Source of the DNA: Bacillus sp. AFS029637
GTDB taxonomy: Bacteria; Bacillota; Bacilli; Bacillales; Bacillaceae_G
Direction: 5' to 3'
Assembly (NCBI RefSeq): GCF_002584985.1
Contig: NZ_NUPZ01000023.1
Location: 215,999 to 279,998, forward strand
Length of the DNA: 64,000 bases
Shown: piece by piece, positions 9,419 through 17,238 of the stretch
Layout: each line of letters begins with the position of its first letter
How positions within the stretch are numbered: the stretch's first letter is position 1
The notes under the pieces: generated by a model
Databases searched by the model: none
What the model saw: only the letters and a program-made list of their open reading frames with translations
Told to the model about the DNA's origin: nothing
Translations under genes and position numbers: made by a program

Positions 9419-10597
9419 ATGAAAAGAAGTACCGAGTTTCTAAAAAGTTTAGATGTAAAATTAATTTTAATTTTGTTTGCGTTTTGTGTGATAAGTATAA
9501 CTGCTATATATAGCAGTCAGCAAACCGGGCAGTATGGAGATGCAAACTTTGCTCTGAAACAAGGTGTTAACTACATAATTGGGGTTGTATTGTTACTTCT
9601 TGTTGCAAGCATTGATTTAGATCAATTGCAAAAATTGTCTTGGCCGCTTTATATTGCCGGATTTGGCTCACTTATTCTTTTGAAAATACTACCGGTTTCC
9701 AGTTTCACACCTGAAAAATTAGGGGCAAAAAGATGGTTTGTTTTTCCTGTATTTGGACAAATCCAACCGTCTGAGTTTTTCAAAATTTCATTGCTTCTCA
9801 TAGTAGCAAGTATTGCAGTGAAACATAATGCGCAGTATATGGCGAGGACATTCCAGACGGATTTAAAACTAGTAGGTAAAATTATGCTAGTATCTCTCCC
9901 GCCTATGGCTGTTGTATATAGCCAGCCAGATACAGGTATGGTGTTCTTATATGCTGCTGCCATTGCATGTATTTTATTTATGTCAGGTATTCAGAAGAAA
10001 TTGATAGCAATATGTACAGTTATTCCAGTGACCATATTAACCGCGTTAATATTTATTTACGTAAGGTATGAGGATTTCTTCTTTAATAATTTGGTTACTT
10101 TACTAAAACCTCACCAACAATCACGTATTTTAGGTTGGTTAGATCCATTTGAACATACAGATCAAGGGTATCAAACGCAGCAATCGATTTTAGCTGTAGG
10201 TAGTGGAGGTATGGAAGGGAAAGGATTTGGCGAAGGGAACGTTTATATCCCAGAGAAGCATACTGACTTTATTTTCGCTACAATTGCCGAAGAAGGTGGA
10301 TTTATAGTAGCAGCGTTAGTTGTATTCTTGTTCCTATTACTACTATATAGAACAATTATTATTGGTTATTCTGCTGATAATTTATTCGGTACATTATTAT
10401 GTGCTGGGTCAATCGGAATATTAACGGTTCAAATATTCCAAAATATCGGTATGATCGTTGGATTAATGCCTGTAAAAGGTATTGCGTTGCCTTTCTTATC
10501 ATACGGGGGAAGTTCCTTATTCTCGAATATGATTATGATGGGACTCATATTATCGGTACGGAAAACGTATAAAAAGTATATGTTTTCAGTTAAGTAA
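9419..10597 (+). CDS. RodA/FtsW/SpoVE-family SEDS peptidoglycan polymerase
   Basis: A 392-residue polytopic membrane protein with about ten hydrophobic segments. SEDS-family motifs are visible: GAKRWFVFPVFGQIQPSEFFKI, the SQPDTGMVF loop, TDQGYQTQQSILAVGSGG, the EKHTDFIFATIAEEGG motif and the C-terminal PFLSYGGSSL. SEDS proteins polymerise glycan strands from lipid II, usually with a class B PBP partner. RodA-type elongation function is more likely than FtsW or SpoVE, but B. cereus-group genomes carry several paralogues. The ATG at 9419 is chosen over the in-frame ATG at 9401 because CAGGAGG lies 6 nt before it. It is a single-gene unit. Confidence 0.85.
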   Translation: MKRSTEFLKSLDVKLILILFAFCVISITAIYSSQQTGQYGDANFALKQGVNYIIGVVLLLLVASIDLDQLQKLSWPLYIAGFGSLILLKILPVSSFTPEKLGAKRWFVFPVFGQIQPSEFFKISLLLIVASIAVKHNAQYMARTFQTDLKLVGKIMLVSLPPMAVVYSQPDTGMVFLYAAAIACILFMSGIQKKLIAICTVIPVTILTALIFIYVRYEDFFFNNLVTLLKPHQQSRILGWLDPFEHTDQGYQTQQSILAVGSGGMEGKGFGEGNVYIPEKHTDFIFATIAEEGGFIVAALVVFLFLLLLYRTIIIGYSADNLFGTLLCAGSIGILTVQIFQNIGMIVGLMPVKGIALPFLSYGGSSLFSNMIMMGLILSVRKTYKKYMFSVK

Positions 10598-10633
10598 AAA
10601 AGCTAGTTCGTGTAAAAACGAACTAGCTTTTTT
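10596..10633 (+). terminator. Terminator after the rodA-like gene
   Basis: A 15-bp stem (AAAAAAGCTAGTTCG and its complement) ends in T6, right at the stop codon. Confidence 0.93.
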
Positions 10634-10703
10634 ACATATATGTTCTTAAACGTTGCAAACTAAAACAGACTTGTAGTTTGGAATGTTTAAGGAGTGCAAT
10701 GTG

Positions 10704-11408
10704 ATGCATATGCATATTTTTGAAGGAGCACGGCACCTTTCTAATAGCGAATGGGTTGTTCGAGCTATTATAGCGTACATATTTTTAATATTAGTTGCGA
10801 AAGCGATGGGACAAAGATCTATCGCACAACTTCGATTTTTAGATGTTGTATTAGTGTTATTGCTTGGTGGGAATATTTCTAACGCGCTATCTGATGAAAA
10901 AGTTGGGTTACTCGGTTCGATGATTACAACATTTATACTCGTTGTACTTCACATCATAAGCTCTGTTTTAATGTTGAAATGGGATAGATGGAGACGCTTT
11001 TTAGAGCCTGCACCTATTATTCTTATACATAATGGTTCCATTGATTTTAGCAATTTGAAAAAAGCGAGGATTACAGTGGAATATTTATTTTCAGAACTTC
11101 GTGTGCAAAATGTGAGCGATATTCAAACGATAAAATTAGCATTATGGGAAGCTAGCGGTGTTGTTTCTATATTTCAGTATCCTGAATATGAGGCGGTGTC
11201 TCGGCTTGATCTTAACGTGGCAGGGAAAAAGTCGCCAGTTGCTTTTGTTTTAGTAAAGGATGGACGAATTCAGCAGGACGTTCTCGCCTTATTAGGAAAA
11301 ACAGAAGAGTGGGCGAAAGAGTTTTTAGAGAAGGGTGCGGAAATCGAATCCATTATGTTGGCTACAGTAGATGAAGCGCATAAAATAAATATTTTGTTAA
11401 AAAAATGA
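10704..11408 (+). CDS. DUF421 family membrane protein (YetF-like)
   Basis: This 234-residue protein has three N-terminal transmembrane segments (about residues 17-105) followed by a soluble alpha/beta domain, the DUF421/YetF layout. Family landmarks are VAKAMGQRSIAQLRFLDVV, LLGGNISNAL and ARITVEYLFSELRVQNV. The biochemical function of the family is not established; some members affect spore germination or membrane stress. The start is the ATG at 10704, 9 nt after AAGGAG; an in-frame ATG at 10683 lacks a ribosome-binding site. No promoter stands out. Confidence 0.82.
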   Translation: MHMHIFEGARHLSNSEWVVRAIIAYIFLILVAKAMGQRSIAQLRFLDVVLVLLLGGNISNALSDEKVGLLGSMITTFILVVLHIISSVLMLKWDRWRRFLEPAPIILIHNGSIDFSNLKKARITVEYLFSELRVQNVSDIQTIKLALWEASGVVSIFQYPEYEAVSRLDLNVAGKKSPVAFVLVKDGRIQQDVLALLGKTEEWAKEFLEKGAEIESIMLATVDEAHKINILLKK

Positions 11409-11481
11409 AAAAGATACGCATTTTGTCGTTTCATACATATGATACAATAGTGTGGACAACGAAAAAGGAGGCGATAATACG

Positions 11482-11940
11482 ATGGGATATGTAGAAGAAT
11501 TACGAAAAATAGTTGGTCATCGCCCTTTAATTTTAGTTGGTGCTGTTGTACTCGTTATAAATGAACATGGAGATGTATTATTACAGCAAAGAACAGAGCC
11601 GTACGGAAAATGGGGGCTACCAGGCGGACTAATGGAGCTTAGTGAATCACCAGAAGAAACTGCTTACCGTGAAGTATACGAAGAGACAGGAATAAAAGTG
11701 AAGAATTTACGATTAATTAATGTATTTTCTGGAGTGAACTACTTTACAAAATTAGCAAATGGTGATGAATTTCAATCTGTAACGACGGCCTATTATACGG
11801 ATGAATACGAAGGGGATTTTGTTATGAATAAAGAAGAAGCAGTTCAGCTTAAATTCTTTCCTGTAACAGAACTACCGGACTATATTGTAGGATCGCATAA
11901 AAAAATGATTGCTGAATATATAAAGATTATGGAAAAGTGA
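11482..11940 (+). CDS. Nudix hydrolase
   Basis: A 152-residue Nudix protein. The box reads GGLMELSESPEETAYREVYEETGI, matching GX5EX7REUXEEXGU, at about residues 52-75. It hydrolyses a nucleoside diphosphate linked to another group; the substrate cannot be read from sequence. The ATG at 11482 is chosen because AAAGGAGG precedes it by about 10 nt; an in-frame GTG at 11452 lies before that site. It is flanked by its own terminator and looks monocistronic. Confidence 0.88.
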   Translation: MGYVEELRKIVGHRPLILVGAVVLVINEHGDVLLQQRTEPYGKWGLPGGLMELSESPEETAYREVYEETGIKVKNLRLINVFSGVNYFTKLANGDEFQSVTTAYYTDEYEGDFVMNKEEAVQLKFFPVTELPDYIVGSHKKMIAEYIKIMEK

Positions 11941-11941
11941 C

Positions 11942-11975
11942 AAAAAGGTGTTAGAGCCCTGCTCTAACACCTTTT
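11942..11975 (+). terminator. Terminator after Nudix gene
   Basis: A 15-bp perfect stem AAAAGGTGTTAGAGC with a 4-nt loop and a T4 tail immediately follows the stop codon. Confidence 0.88.
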
Positions 11976-11982
11976 CTATGCT

Positions 11983-12031
11983 GAAATACAAGTAAACTTA
12001 CTTGTATTTCATAAACATTAACTGGTAAGAT
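11983..12031 (+). promoter_or_regulatory. Perfect palindrome overlapping the brxB promoter
   Basis: GAAATACAAGTAA (11983-11995) and its exact complement (11998-12010) form a 28-bp palindrome with a 2-bp centre. No T-run follows. The right arm contains TTGTAT (12002-12007), a -35 that is 18 bp from TAAGAT (12026-12031), which has an extended -10 TGG. A repressor at the palindrome would block the promoter. Which regulator is unknown. Confidence 0.6.
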
Positions 12032-12062
12032 ACAAATAGATAGTTTTAGAGGAGGGAAAAGA

Positions 12063-12497
12063 TTGATTAATTTTAACTTTTTTATGAATGATGTTGTCCG
12101 CCAAGCGCGTGAAGAGATTGTCTCTGCTGGATATACAGAATTGACGACGCCAGAAGCAGTAGAAGAAGCGTTTAAAAGAAATGGAACAACACTTGTAATG
12201 GTAAACTCTGTATGTGGTTGTGCAGGTGGTATTGCTCGTCCTGCTGCTGCACATTCCGTACATTACGATAAACGTCCTAATCATCTTGTAACTGTGTTTG
12301 CAGGCCAAGATAAAGAAGCGACAGCAAGAGCGCGTGAGTATTTCGAAGGATATCCACCTTCCTCTCCATCATTTGCTTTGTTAAAAGATGGGAAAATTGT
12401 AACGATGGTAGAACGCCATGAAATTGAAGGTCATGAACCGATGCAAGTCATTGCGAAACTACAATCGTATTTCGAAGAGAATTGTGAAGAACTATAA
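12063..12497 (+). CDS. brxB: Bacilliredoxin BrxB (YphP/YqiW family)
   Basis: This 144-residue thioredoxin-fold protein of the YphP/YqiW family carries the atypical active site Cys-Gly-Cys ([10 protein letters not shown], about residues 52-55). Bacilliredoxins remove bacillithiol from S-bacillithiolated proteins after oxidative stress. The location next to bkd matches B. subtilis yqiW (brxB) rather than yphP (brxA). The start is TTG at 12063, 6 nt after GGAGGG; the N-terminus [15 protein letters not shown] resembles the family. A 28-bp palindrome overlaps its promoter, suggesting regulated expression. Confidence 0.9.
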   Translation: MINFNFFMNDVVRQAREEIVSAGYTELTTPEAVEEAFKRNGTTLVMVNSVCGCAGGIARPAAAHSVHYDKRPNHLVTVFAGQDKEATARAREYFEGYPPSSPSFALLKDGKIVTMVERHEIEGHEPMQVIAKLQSYFEENCEEL

Positions 12498-12504
12498 ATA
12501 AATG

Positions 12505-12547
12505 AAAAGGCGGTATGCCCACGAATAAGTGGGTGTACCGCCTTTTT
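12505..12547 (+). terminator. Terminator of brxB
   Basis: A long stem (AAAAGGCGGTA then TGCCCAC, with one mismatch between them) and a GAATAA loop ends in T6. Confidence 0.93.
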
Positions 12548-12710
12548 TATTTATCCCGCTTTAACGGGCAGTAAGACCCCCACCTCAAAATTCAGCAAAG
12601 CAAAGAAGTTAGGTGGGGGTCGGGCTGCCCATAAAAGTCCGATTGGTGAGGGCTAATAATCAGTAGGGGATGAAGAAAACCCCCACTGATTAAAGTTTCA
12701 CTTTATTATT
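12546..12710 (+). repeat. bcr1-type dispersed repeat
   Basis: About 160 bp. The 5' part begins with TTATCCCGCTTTAACGGGCAG, followed by two nested stems (GGGCAG/CTGCCC and GACCCCCACCT/AGGTGGGGGTC). The 3' part carries AATCAGTAGGGG/CCCCCACTGATT and ends AAAGTTTCACTTTAT. TTTAT occurs at both ends and looks like a target duplication. This matches my recollection of the bcr1 element of the B. cereus group, a small mobile structured repeat. Related copies occur at 35450-35550 and 61699-61771 in this window. Confidence 0.75.
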
Positions 12711-12744
12711 TGAAATGATGAAATATACAGAAGGAATGTTCTTT

Positions 12745-12762
12745 ATGCATTATTTTATGCAT
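12745..12762 (+). promoter_or_regulatory. AT-rich dyad, candidate ArgR site
   Basis: ATGCAT-TATTTT-ATGCAT lies about 50 bp upstream of the art promoter, with a similar TTGCATAAAAAT at 12810-12821. The shape recalls Arg boxes; assignment rests on the arginine-type transporter downstream. Confidence 0.35.
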
Positions 12763-12809
12763 GAAAAATAAGGTATTTAATGTTATTTTATTTATTTTTA
12801 TTTTATATA

Positions 12810-12838
12810 TTGCATAAAAATAAAAGTGCTGATACAAT
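12810..12838 (+). promoter_or_regulatory. Sigma-A promoter of the art operon
   Basis: TTGCAT (12810-12815), a 17-bp spacer and TACAAT (12833-12838). The transcript would start near 12845, about 55 nt before the gene. Confidence 0.65.
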
Positions 12839-12898
12839 ACAAACATCGAATAAATATTCCAAATAACTTTTAAATATACATTATTAGGGGGAAGAAAG

Positions 12899-13678
12899 AT
12901 GAAGAAGTTTTTATCAATATCGTTTGCACTTATTTTAATTGTAAGTATGTTCAGTGCTTGTAGTAATGGAGAAGAAAAGGCTACTGAAAAAGATAAAAAA
13001 GTACTTGTTATGGGTACTTCAGCAGACTATAAACCTTATGAATACGTGGAAGCGTCAAAAAGTGATGAAATTATCGGTTTTGATGTTGATGTTGCTAAAT
13101 ATATCGGAAAAGAACTTGGTTATGAAGTGAAAGTGAAAGATATGGATTTTGGTGGTTTATTAGCATCTCTTAGCTCAGGAAAAGTTGATTTCGTAATGGC
13201 AGGTATGACGCCAACGGCAGAGCGTAAAAATAATGTTGATTTCACTGATATATATTTTGTTGCAAAAAATATGATTGTTTCTAAAAAAGATTCTAACATT
13301 AACTCAGTAGAAGATTTAAAAGGGAAAAAGGTAGGGGTACAAACAGGGTCTATTCAAGAAGAGAAAGCGGCAGAATTAAAAAAACAAGTCGATTTCAAAG
13401 TTGAGGGACGTGACCGTATACCAGAAATCGTACAAGAAATTCAAGCGGGTCGTTTTGACGCTGCAATTATAGAAGACACAGTTGCTAAAAATTATTTAGA
13501 GAAAATGAAAGACTTACAAGGAATTGAAATTAAAGAAGCACCAGAAGAAGTGGGATCTGCAATTGCTCTTCCGAAAAACAGCGATAAAACAGCTGAATTT
13601 AATAAAGTGATTAAAAAAATGCAAGAAAATGGAGAAATGGATAAATTAGTGAAGAAATGGTTTGGCAGCTCAAAATAA
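12899..13678 (+). CDS. artP: Amino-acid ABC transporter, substrate-binding lipoprotein (arginine type)
   Basis: A 259-residue type II lipoprotein. The signal peptide ends in a lipobox MFSAC (Cys about residue 21). The mature part is a SBP_bac_3 domain: GTSADYKPYEYVE, GFDVDVAKYIGKELG, DFVMAGMTPTAERKNNVDFTD, KKVGVQTGSIQEE. It captures a polar or basic amino acid outside the membrane. B. subtilis has artPQR (yqiXYZ) at the same place next to yqiW, so arginine is the best guess; cystine or glutamine cannot be excluded from sequence alone. First gene of a three-gene operon. Confidence 0.88.
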   Translation: MKKFLSISFALILIVSMFSACSNGEEKATEKDKKVLVMGTSADYKPYEYVEASKSDEIIGFDVDVAKYIGKELGYEVKVKDMDFGGLLASLSSGKVDFVMAGMTPTAERKNNVDFTDIYFVAKNMIVSKKDSNINSVEDLKGKKVGVQTGSIQEEKAAELKKQVDFKVEGRDRIPEIVQEIQAGRFDAAIIEDTVAKNYLEKMKDLQGIEIKEAPEEVGSAIALPKNSDKTAEFNKVIKKMQENGEMDKLVKKWFGSSK

Positions 13679-13714
13679 GCTGCCTTTCACTTTTCAGTGA
13701 GGGGAATGAACAGA

Positions 13715-14374
13715 ATGAACTTAGATTTTTCGGCAATTACGCCTTCCATACCATATATATTAAGAGGCCTAGAAGTTACTTTGAAAATTGTAGCGGCATC
13801 AGCTTTGGCAGGGTTTATTTTAGGAACGTTATTAGCACTTTGCAAAATTGCTAGAATACGAGCATTAAATATAGCGGCAGATTTTTATACATCAATTTTC
13901 CGTGGTACACCACTTGTATTGCAATTAATGATTATTTATTTCGGTGTTCCGCAAATGATTGGATATGAAATGCCAGCCTTTTTAGCAGCGGTACTTGCAT
14001 TTAGTTTAAATTCAGGTGCATATATGTCAGAAGTAATTCGTGCCGGCATTCAAGCGGTTGATAAAGGACAAACAGAAGCGGCTATGGCTTTAGGAATTCC
14101 TTACGGGAAAATGATGAGAAACATTATTTTTCCTCAAGCTTTAAAAAATATATTACCAGCACTTGTAAATGAGTTTGCGACTCTTACGAAAGAATCGGCT
14201 GTAGTAACTGTAATTGGAGCAACAGATTTAATGCGCCGCGCTTACATTGTAGGTGGTGAAACGTTTAAATATCTTGAGCCATTACTTTTTGTTGGACTGA
14301 TTTATTATATGTTAGTTATTATTCTTACATTAGTCGGGAAAGCCATTGAAGGGAGAATGAAAAAAAGTGATTAA
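13715..14374 (+). CDS. artQ: Amino-acid ABC transporter permease
   Basis: A 219-residue permease of the HisMQ type with about five transmembrane segments. The EAA loop that docks the ATPase reads [23 protein letters not shown] (about residues 126-148). It forms the membrane channel with ArtR and takes substrate from ArtP. The start is taken as ATG 13715, 9 nt after GAGGGGA; in-frame GTG 13697 and ATG 13706 lie before or against that site. The 3' end overlaps artR by 8 bp, so the two are translationally coupled. Confidence 0.88.
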   Translation: MNLDFSAITPSIPYILRGLEVTLKIVAASALAGFILGTLLALCKIARIRALNIAADFYTSIFRGTPLVLQLMIIYFGVPQMIGYEMPAFLAAVLAFSLNSGAYMSEVIRAGIQAVDKGQTEAAMALGIPYGKMMRNIIFPQALKNILPALVNEFATLTKESAVVTVIGATDLMRRAYIVGGETFKYLEPLLFVGLIYYMLVIILTLVGKAIEGRMKKSD

Positions 14375-15089
14375 AATTGAAAACCTTCATAAATCATTTG
14401 GGAAAAATGAAGTATTAAAAGGAATTACAACAACGATTGAAAAAGGAGAAGTTGTTGCAATTATCGGACCGTCCGGATCAGGGAAATCAACATTTTTACG
14501 TTGTATGAATGTGTTAGAGGCACCGACAAATGGTCACATTTGGATTGGAACGCAAGAAGTAACGAATCCGAAAACAAATATAATGCATGTTCGTGAAAAT
14601 GTCGGAATGGTATTTCAGCATTTCCACCTATTCCCTCACATGACTGTATTAGAAAATATTACGTATGCGCCTATTCAGGTGAAAGGTGTAACGAAACAAG
14701 AGGCTGAAAAGAAAGCAGAGAAACTTTTAGAAAAAGTAGGATTATTAGATAAAAAAGATACGTATCCGAATCGCCTTTCAGGAGGACAAAAGCAACGTGT
14801 AGCAATTGCAAGAGCGTTAGCGATGGAACCGGAAGTTATGCTGTTTGATGAACCAACATCAGCGCTAGATCCAGAGATGGTGAAAGAAGTGTTAGAAGTT
14901 ATGAAATCATTAGTGACGACAGGAATGACAATGGCGATTGTTACACATGAAATGGGATTCGCAAAAGAAGTAGCAGATCGTGTGCTCTTTTTAGATGGTG
15001 GAAAGCTTGTAGAAGATAGTGCACCAGCAGAATTTTTTGCAGCACCGAAAAGTGAACGTGCGCAACAATTTTTACAAAAGATATTGTAA
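14367..15089 (+). CDS. artR: Amino-acid ABC transporter ATP-binding protein
   Basis: A 240-residue ABC ATPase of the GlnQ/HisP group. Walker [10 protein letters not shown] (about residues 32-40), Q-loop [13 protein letters not shown], signature [15 protein letters not shown], Walker [14 protein letters not shown] and the switch His in VTHEMGFA are all intact. It energises the ArtPQ importer at the inner face of the membrane. The start is GTG at 14367, inside the end of artQ, with GGGAGAATG upstream. Confidence 0.92.
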   Translation: MIKIENLHKSFGKNEVLKGITTTIEKGEVVAIIGPSGSGKSTFLRCMNVLEAPTNGHIWIGTQEVTNPKTNIMHVRENVGMVFQHFHLFPHMTVLENITYAPIQVKGVTKQEAEKKAEKLLEKVGLLDKKDTYPNRLSGGQKQRVAIARALAMEPEVMLFDEPTSALDPEMVKEVLEVMKSLVTTGMTMAIVTHEMGFAKEVADRVLFLDGGKLVEDSAPAEFFAAPKSERAQQFLQKIL

Positions 15090-15118
15090 TTTGAAAAGGT
15101 TATGTGAATAATAAGCGG

Positions 15119-15147
15119 AAAAGGATGACATTGTGTCATCCTTTTTT
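15119..15147 (+). terminator. Terminator of the art operon
   Basis: Stem AAAAGGATGACA / TGTCATCCTTTT with a TTG loop and a T7 tail. Confidence 0.92.
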
Positions 15148-15189
15148 TATACTAACTGTAAATACATTTATACATATAGGGGTAATGAT

Positions 15190-16158
15190 ATGTTTAAAAT
15201 TGGATATCGTACAGTCAAAACAGCGCTTGGAACAGGGGCAGCGGTTTTTCTTGCTCAGTTATTAGGATTAGAATTTTATAGTTCAGCGGGTATTTTAGTT
15301 ATATTATGTGTACAAAATACGAAGCGTAAATCACTTCAAGTATCGTTACATCGTTTTTTAGCTTGTGTATTATCAATGGCATTCGCGTTTTGTATTTTTG
15401 AAACAATTGGTTATACACCACTTGCAATTAGTGTATTATTACTTACATTTATCCCGACTGCAGTTATGTTTAAAATTCAAGAAGGGATTGTCACGAGCTC
15501 AGTTATTGTCATGCATCTATATTCATTGAAACACATTACATGGCTTATAGTTGGAAATGAAATTGCTATATTAACGATAGGGATTAGCGTGGCGCTATTA
15601 GTGAATATGTATATGCCAAGCAGTGAAAATAAGCTAAGAGAGTATCAGGATACGATAGAAAGTAATTTTAAAACAATTTTGTTTGAAATGGTTGTTTATT
15701 TACGAAATAGAGAAAGTAGTTGGAGTGGGGCAGAACTCATCGAAACCGAGAACATGCTAAATGAAGCGAGAGATTTATCGTTTAAGAAACTTGAGAATGC
15801 ATTTATGCGAGAAGATAACTATTACTATCGTTATTTCAATATGCGCATGCAACAATTTGAAATTTTGGAGCGGATGATACCATTAGCTGCGTCATTATCT
15901 TGGACGTATGAACAAGCTGATATGATTGCAGACGTAATTGAAAATATAGGGAATTCTATTCGTCCTGAAAGTACAGGGGTCATTTCGTTAAGACAACTTC
16001 AAGAAATGCGAGAAGTATTTAGAGAAATGCCTTTACCAGTTACACGAGAAGAATTTGAAATACGTGCAAAACTCGTTCAACTTGTTTATGAGATGGAGCA
16101 ATATTTACTCATTAAAAGTCGTTTTAAGGGAAAGGATAATATAAAAGAACTTATATAG
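15190..16158 (+). CDS. Aromatic-acid-exporter family membrane protein (YqjA-like)
   Basis: This 322-residue protein has an N-terminal half with about five hydrophobic segments (residues 13-145) and a C-terminal helical cytoplasmic half, the layout of ArAE_1/DUF939 (YqjA) proteins. The N-terminal motif MFKIGYRTVKTALGTG is typical. Related fusaric-acid-resistance-like proteins export aromatic acids, but function here is inferred only from family. The ATG at 15190 is chosen because AGGGGTAATG lies just upstream; longer in-frame starts run into the art terminator. It is followed 16 bp later by the transpeptidase gene. Confidence 0.78.
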   Translation: MFKIGYRTVKTALGTGAAVFLAQLLGLEFYSSAGILVILCVQNTKRKSLQVSLHRFLACVLSMAFAFCIFETIGYTPLAISVLLLTFIPTAVMFKIQEGIVTSSVIVMHLYSLKHITWLIVGNEIAILTIGISVALLVNMYMPSSENKLREYQDTIESNFKTILFEMVVYLRNRESSWSGAELIETENMLNEARDLSFKKLENAFMREDNYYYRYFNMRMQQFEILERMIPLAASLSWTYEQADMIADVIENIGNSIRPESTGVISLRQLQEMREVFREMPLPVTREEFEIRAKLVQLVYEMEQYLLIKSRFKGKDNIKELI

Positions 16159-16174
16159 AAGGTAGGAATTATTT

Positions 16175-16735
16175 ATGCCGTATCTTCTCTCTTTCATATT
16201 ATGCCTATCTTTATCGCCGATTTGGCCTCTTGGTGATAATCCGCGTGCCGGGGACCCTTTCATTATTGTAAATAAAGCGACAAATAAATTAGCTTATATT
16301 GATGACGGTAAGATTCAAAAAGTTTTCCCAGTTGCTACGGGAAAAACGAATGAATTAACACCAGAAGGAACTTTTGATATTGTAATGAAAGCGAAGGATC
16401 CATATTATATTGCAAAGGATATTCCAGGTGGCTCACCTAAAAATCCACTTGGATCAAGGTGGATGGGATTTAATGCAAGAGGTACTGATGGGAGTAAATA
16501 TGGAATACATGGAACAAACCAACCAAGTTCAATTGGAAAGTATATTTCACAAGGATGTATAAGAATGAAGAAAAATGATGTGGAGTATTTATTTGATCGT
16601 ATTCCAATTGGAACGAAAGTATGGATTGTGAAATCGAAAAAATCATTTCAGCAATTGGCTAAAGAAAAAGGAGCCATTGCATATGAAAAAGTCAACGAAA
16701 AGGTTGGCTTTTTCTTTTGCAGTAAGTTGTCTTGA
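16175..16735 (+). CDS. L,D-transpeptidase, YkuD family (YqjB-like)
   Basis: A 186-residue protein with an N-terminal hydrophobic signal/anchor (about residues 1-20) and a YkuD catalytic domain. The catalytic signature is HGTNQPSSIG...SQGCIRM, with His about residue 112 and the nucleophile Cys about residue 129. YkuD enzymes make 3-3 cross-links or attach proteins to peptidoglycan on the outer face of the membrane. SD GAAGGTAGG precedes the ATG. Oddity: a terminator-like hairpin with T-run (16686-16718) lies inside the last codons, so the final residues FFFCSKLS are encoded by it. Confidence 0.88.
   Translation: MPYLLSFILCLSLSPIWPLGDNPRAGDPFIIVNKATNKLAYIDDGKIQKVFPVATGKTNELTPEGTFDIVMKAKDPYYIAKDIPGGSPKNPLGSRWMGFNARGTDGSKYGIHGTNQPSSIGKYISQGCIRMKKNDVEYLFDRIPIGTKVWIVKSKKSFQQLAKEKGAIAYEKVNEKVGFFFCSKLS
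16686..16718 (+). terminator. Terminator hairpin inside the 3' end of the transpeptidase gene
   Basis: AAAAAGTCAAC / GTTGGCTTTTT (one G-U pair) with a GAAAAG loop, then TCTTTT. It precedes the stop codon at 16733-16735. Confidence 0.65.
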
Positions 16736-16760
16736 CATGTGTACATAACCGTGCGTTAAT
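16732..16760 (+). promoter_or_regulatory. Promoter of small membrane protein gene
   Basis: TTGACA (16732-16737), overlapping the upstream stop codon, then 17 bp to GTTAAT (16755-16760) preceded by an extended -10 TGC. Confidence 0.5.
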
Positions 16761-16801
16761 GAAGATATAGAAAGATAAAAAAAGAAAAAGGGGTTGCTCA
16801 T

Positions 16802-17041
16802 ATGTACTTGAATCCAAAAATTTCGTATATGCAGTTTTTTATTGGTTTTCTATTTGTGATTACATTCATATTAGCAACTTTTAATATATGTTCTTACGTT
16901 GTAGCGATTGTATTGATGGCACTGCTTAACCTTACATTTGTTATTGGGGCCTTTCAGCAGAAACAGTATACGAGTTTTGTAATAGCATTAGTAATGTCAT
17001 TTTCCTTTAGTATTGTAGCAATTGTGATTTATACAAAATAA
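16802..17041 (+). CDS. Small membrane protein, unknown function
   Basis: A 79-residue protein that is almost entirely hydrophobic, with three likely membrane segments (about residues 10-29, 31-51 and 55-77) separated by short polar turns (NICSY, QQKQYTS). I do not recognise a named family. The start is ATG 16802 with AAAGGGG upstream. It has its own promoter and terminator, so it is a single-gene unit, and the ribosome-binding site and codon use support a real gene. Confidence 0.75.
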   Translation: MYLNPKISYMQFFIGFLFVITFILATFNICSYVVAIVLMALLNLTFVIGAFQQKQYTSFVIALVMSFSFSIVAIVIYTK

Positions 17042-17071
17042 ACCATCTCGATTTCGAGATGGTTTATTTTG
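17035..17071 (+). terminator. Terminator overlapping the preceding stop codon
   Basis: An AAAATAAACCATCTCGA arm pairs perfectly with its complement across a TT loop. Confidence 0.85.
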
Positions 17072-17088
17072 TCATGGATGAAAAGTAA

Positions 17089-17115
17089 AAAAAGGACGAA
17101 CACGTCGTCCTTTTT
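17089..17115 (-). terminator. Terminator of the Prli42-like gene
   Basis: AAAAAGGACGA / TCGTCCTTTTT stem with a 5-nt loop. On the minus strand a T7 run follows. It abuts the stop codon of the small gene at 17114. Confidence 0.85.
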
Positions 17116-17209
17116 ACCAAAACATACTCGCGCCAGCAAGTAATGTTGTTACAAGCATAGAAATTAGCATTATATAAACCATAACTTTTTGAGCTTTTTT
17201 ATGCATCAT
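17114..17209 (-). CDS. prli42: Prli42-like stressosome-anchoring miniprotein
   Basis: A 31-codon gene with a perfect AAGGAGGT ribosome-binding site (17213-17220). The protein has a short Lys-rich N-terminus (MMHKKAQK) and one transmembrane helix (VMVYIMLISMLVTTLLAG) ending in ASMFW. Length, charge and helix pattern match Prli42, the Firmicutes miniprotein that tethers the stressosome to the membrane in Listeria. The second ATG (17206, 30 residues) has the better spacing and may be the true start. It has its own promoter (17239-17267) and terminator. Assignment is from memory of the family. Confidence 0.75.
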   Translation of the reverse strand: MMHKKAQKVMVYIMLISMLVTTLLAGASMFW

Positions 17210-17238
17210 TATACCTCCTTGCAAATCAGTACTATTTC

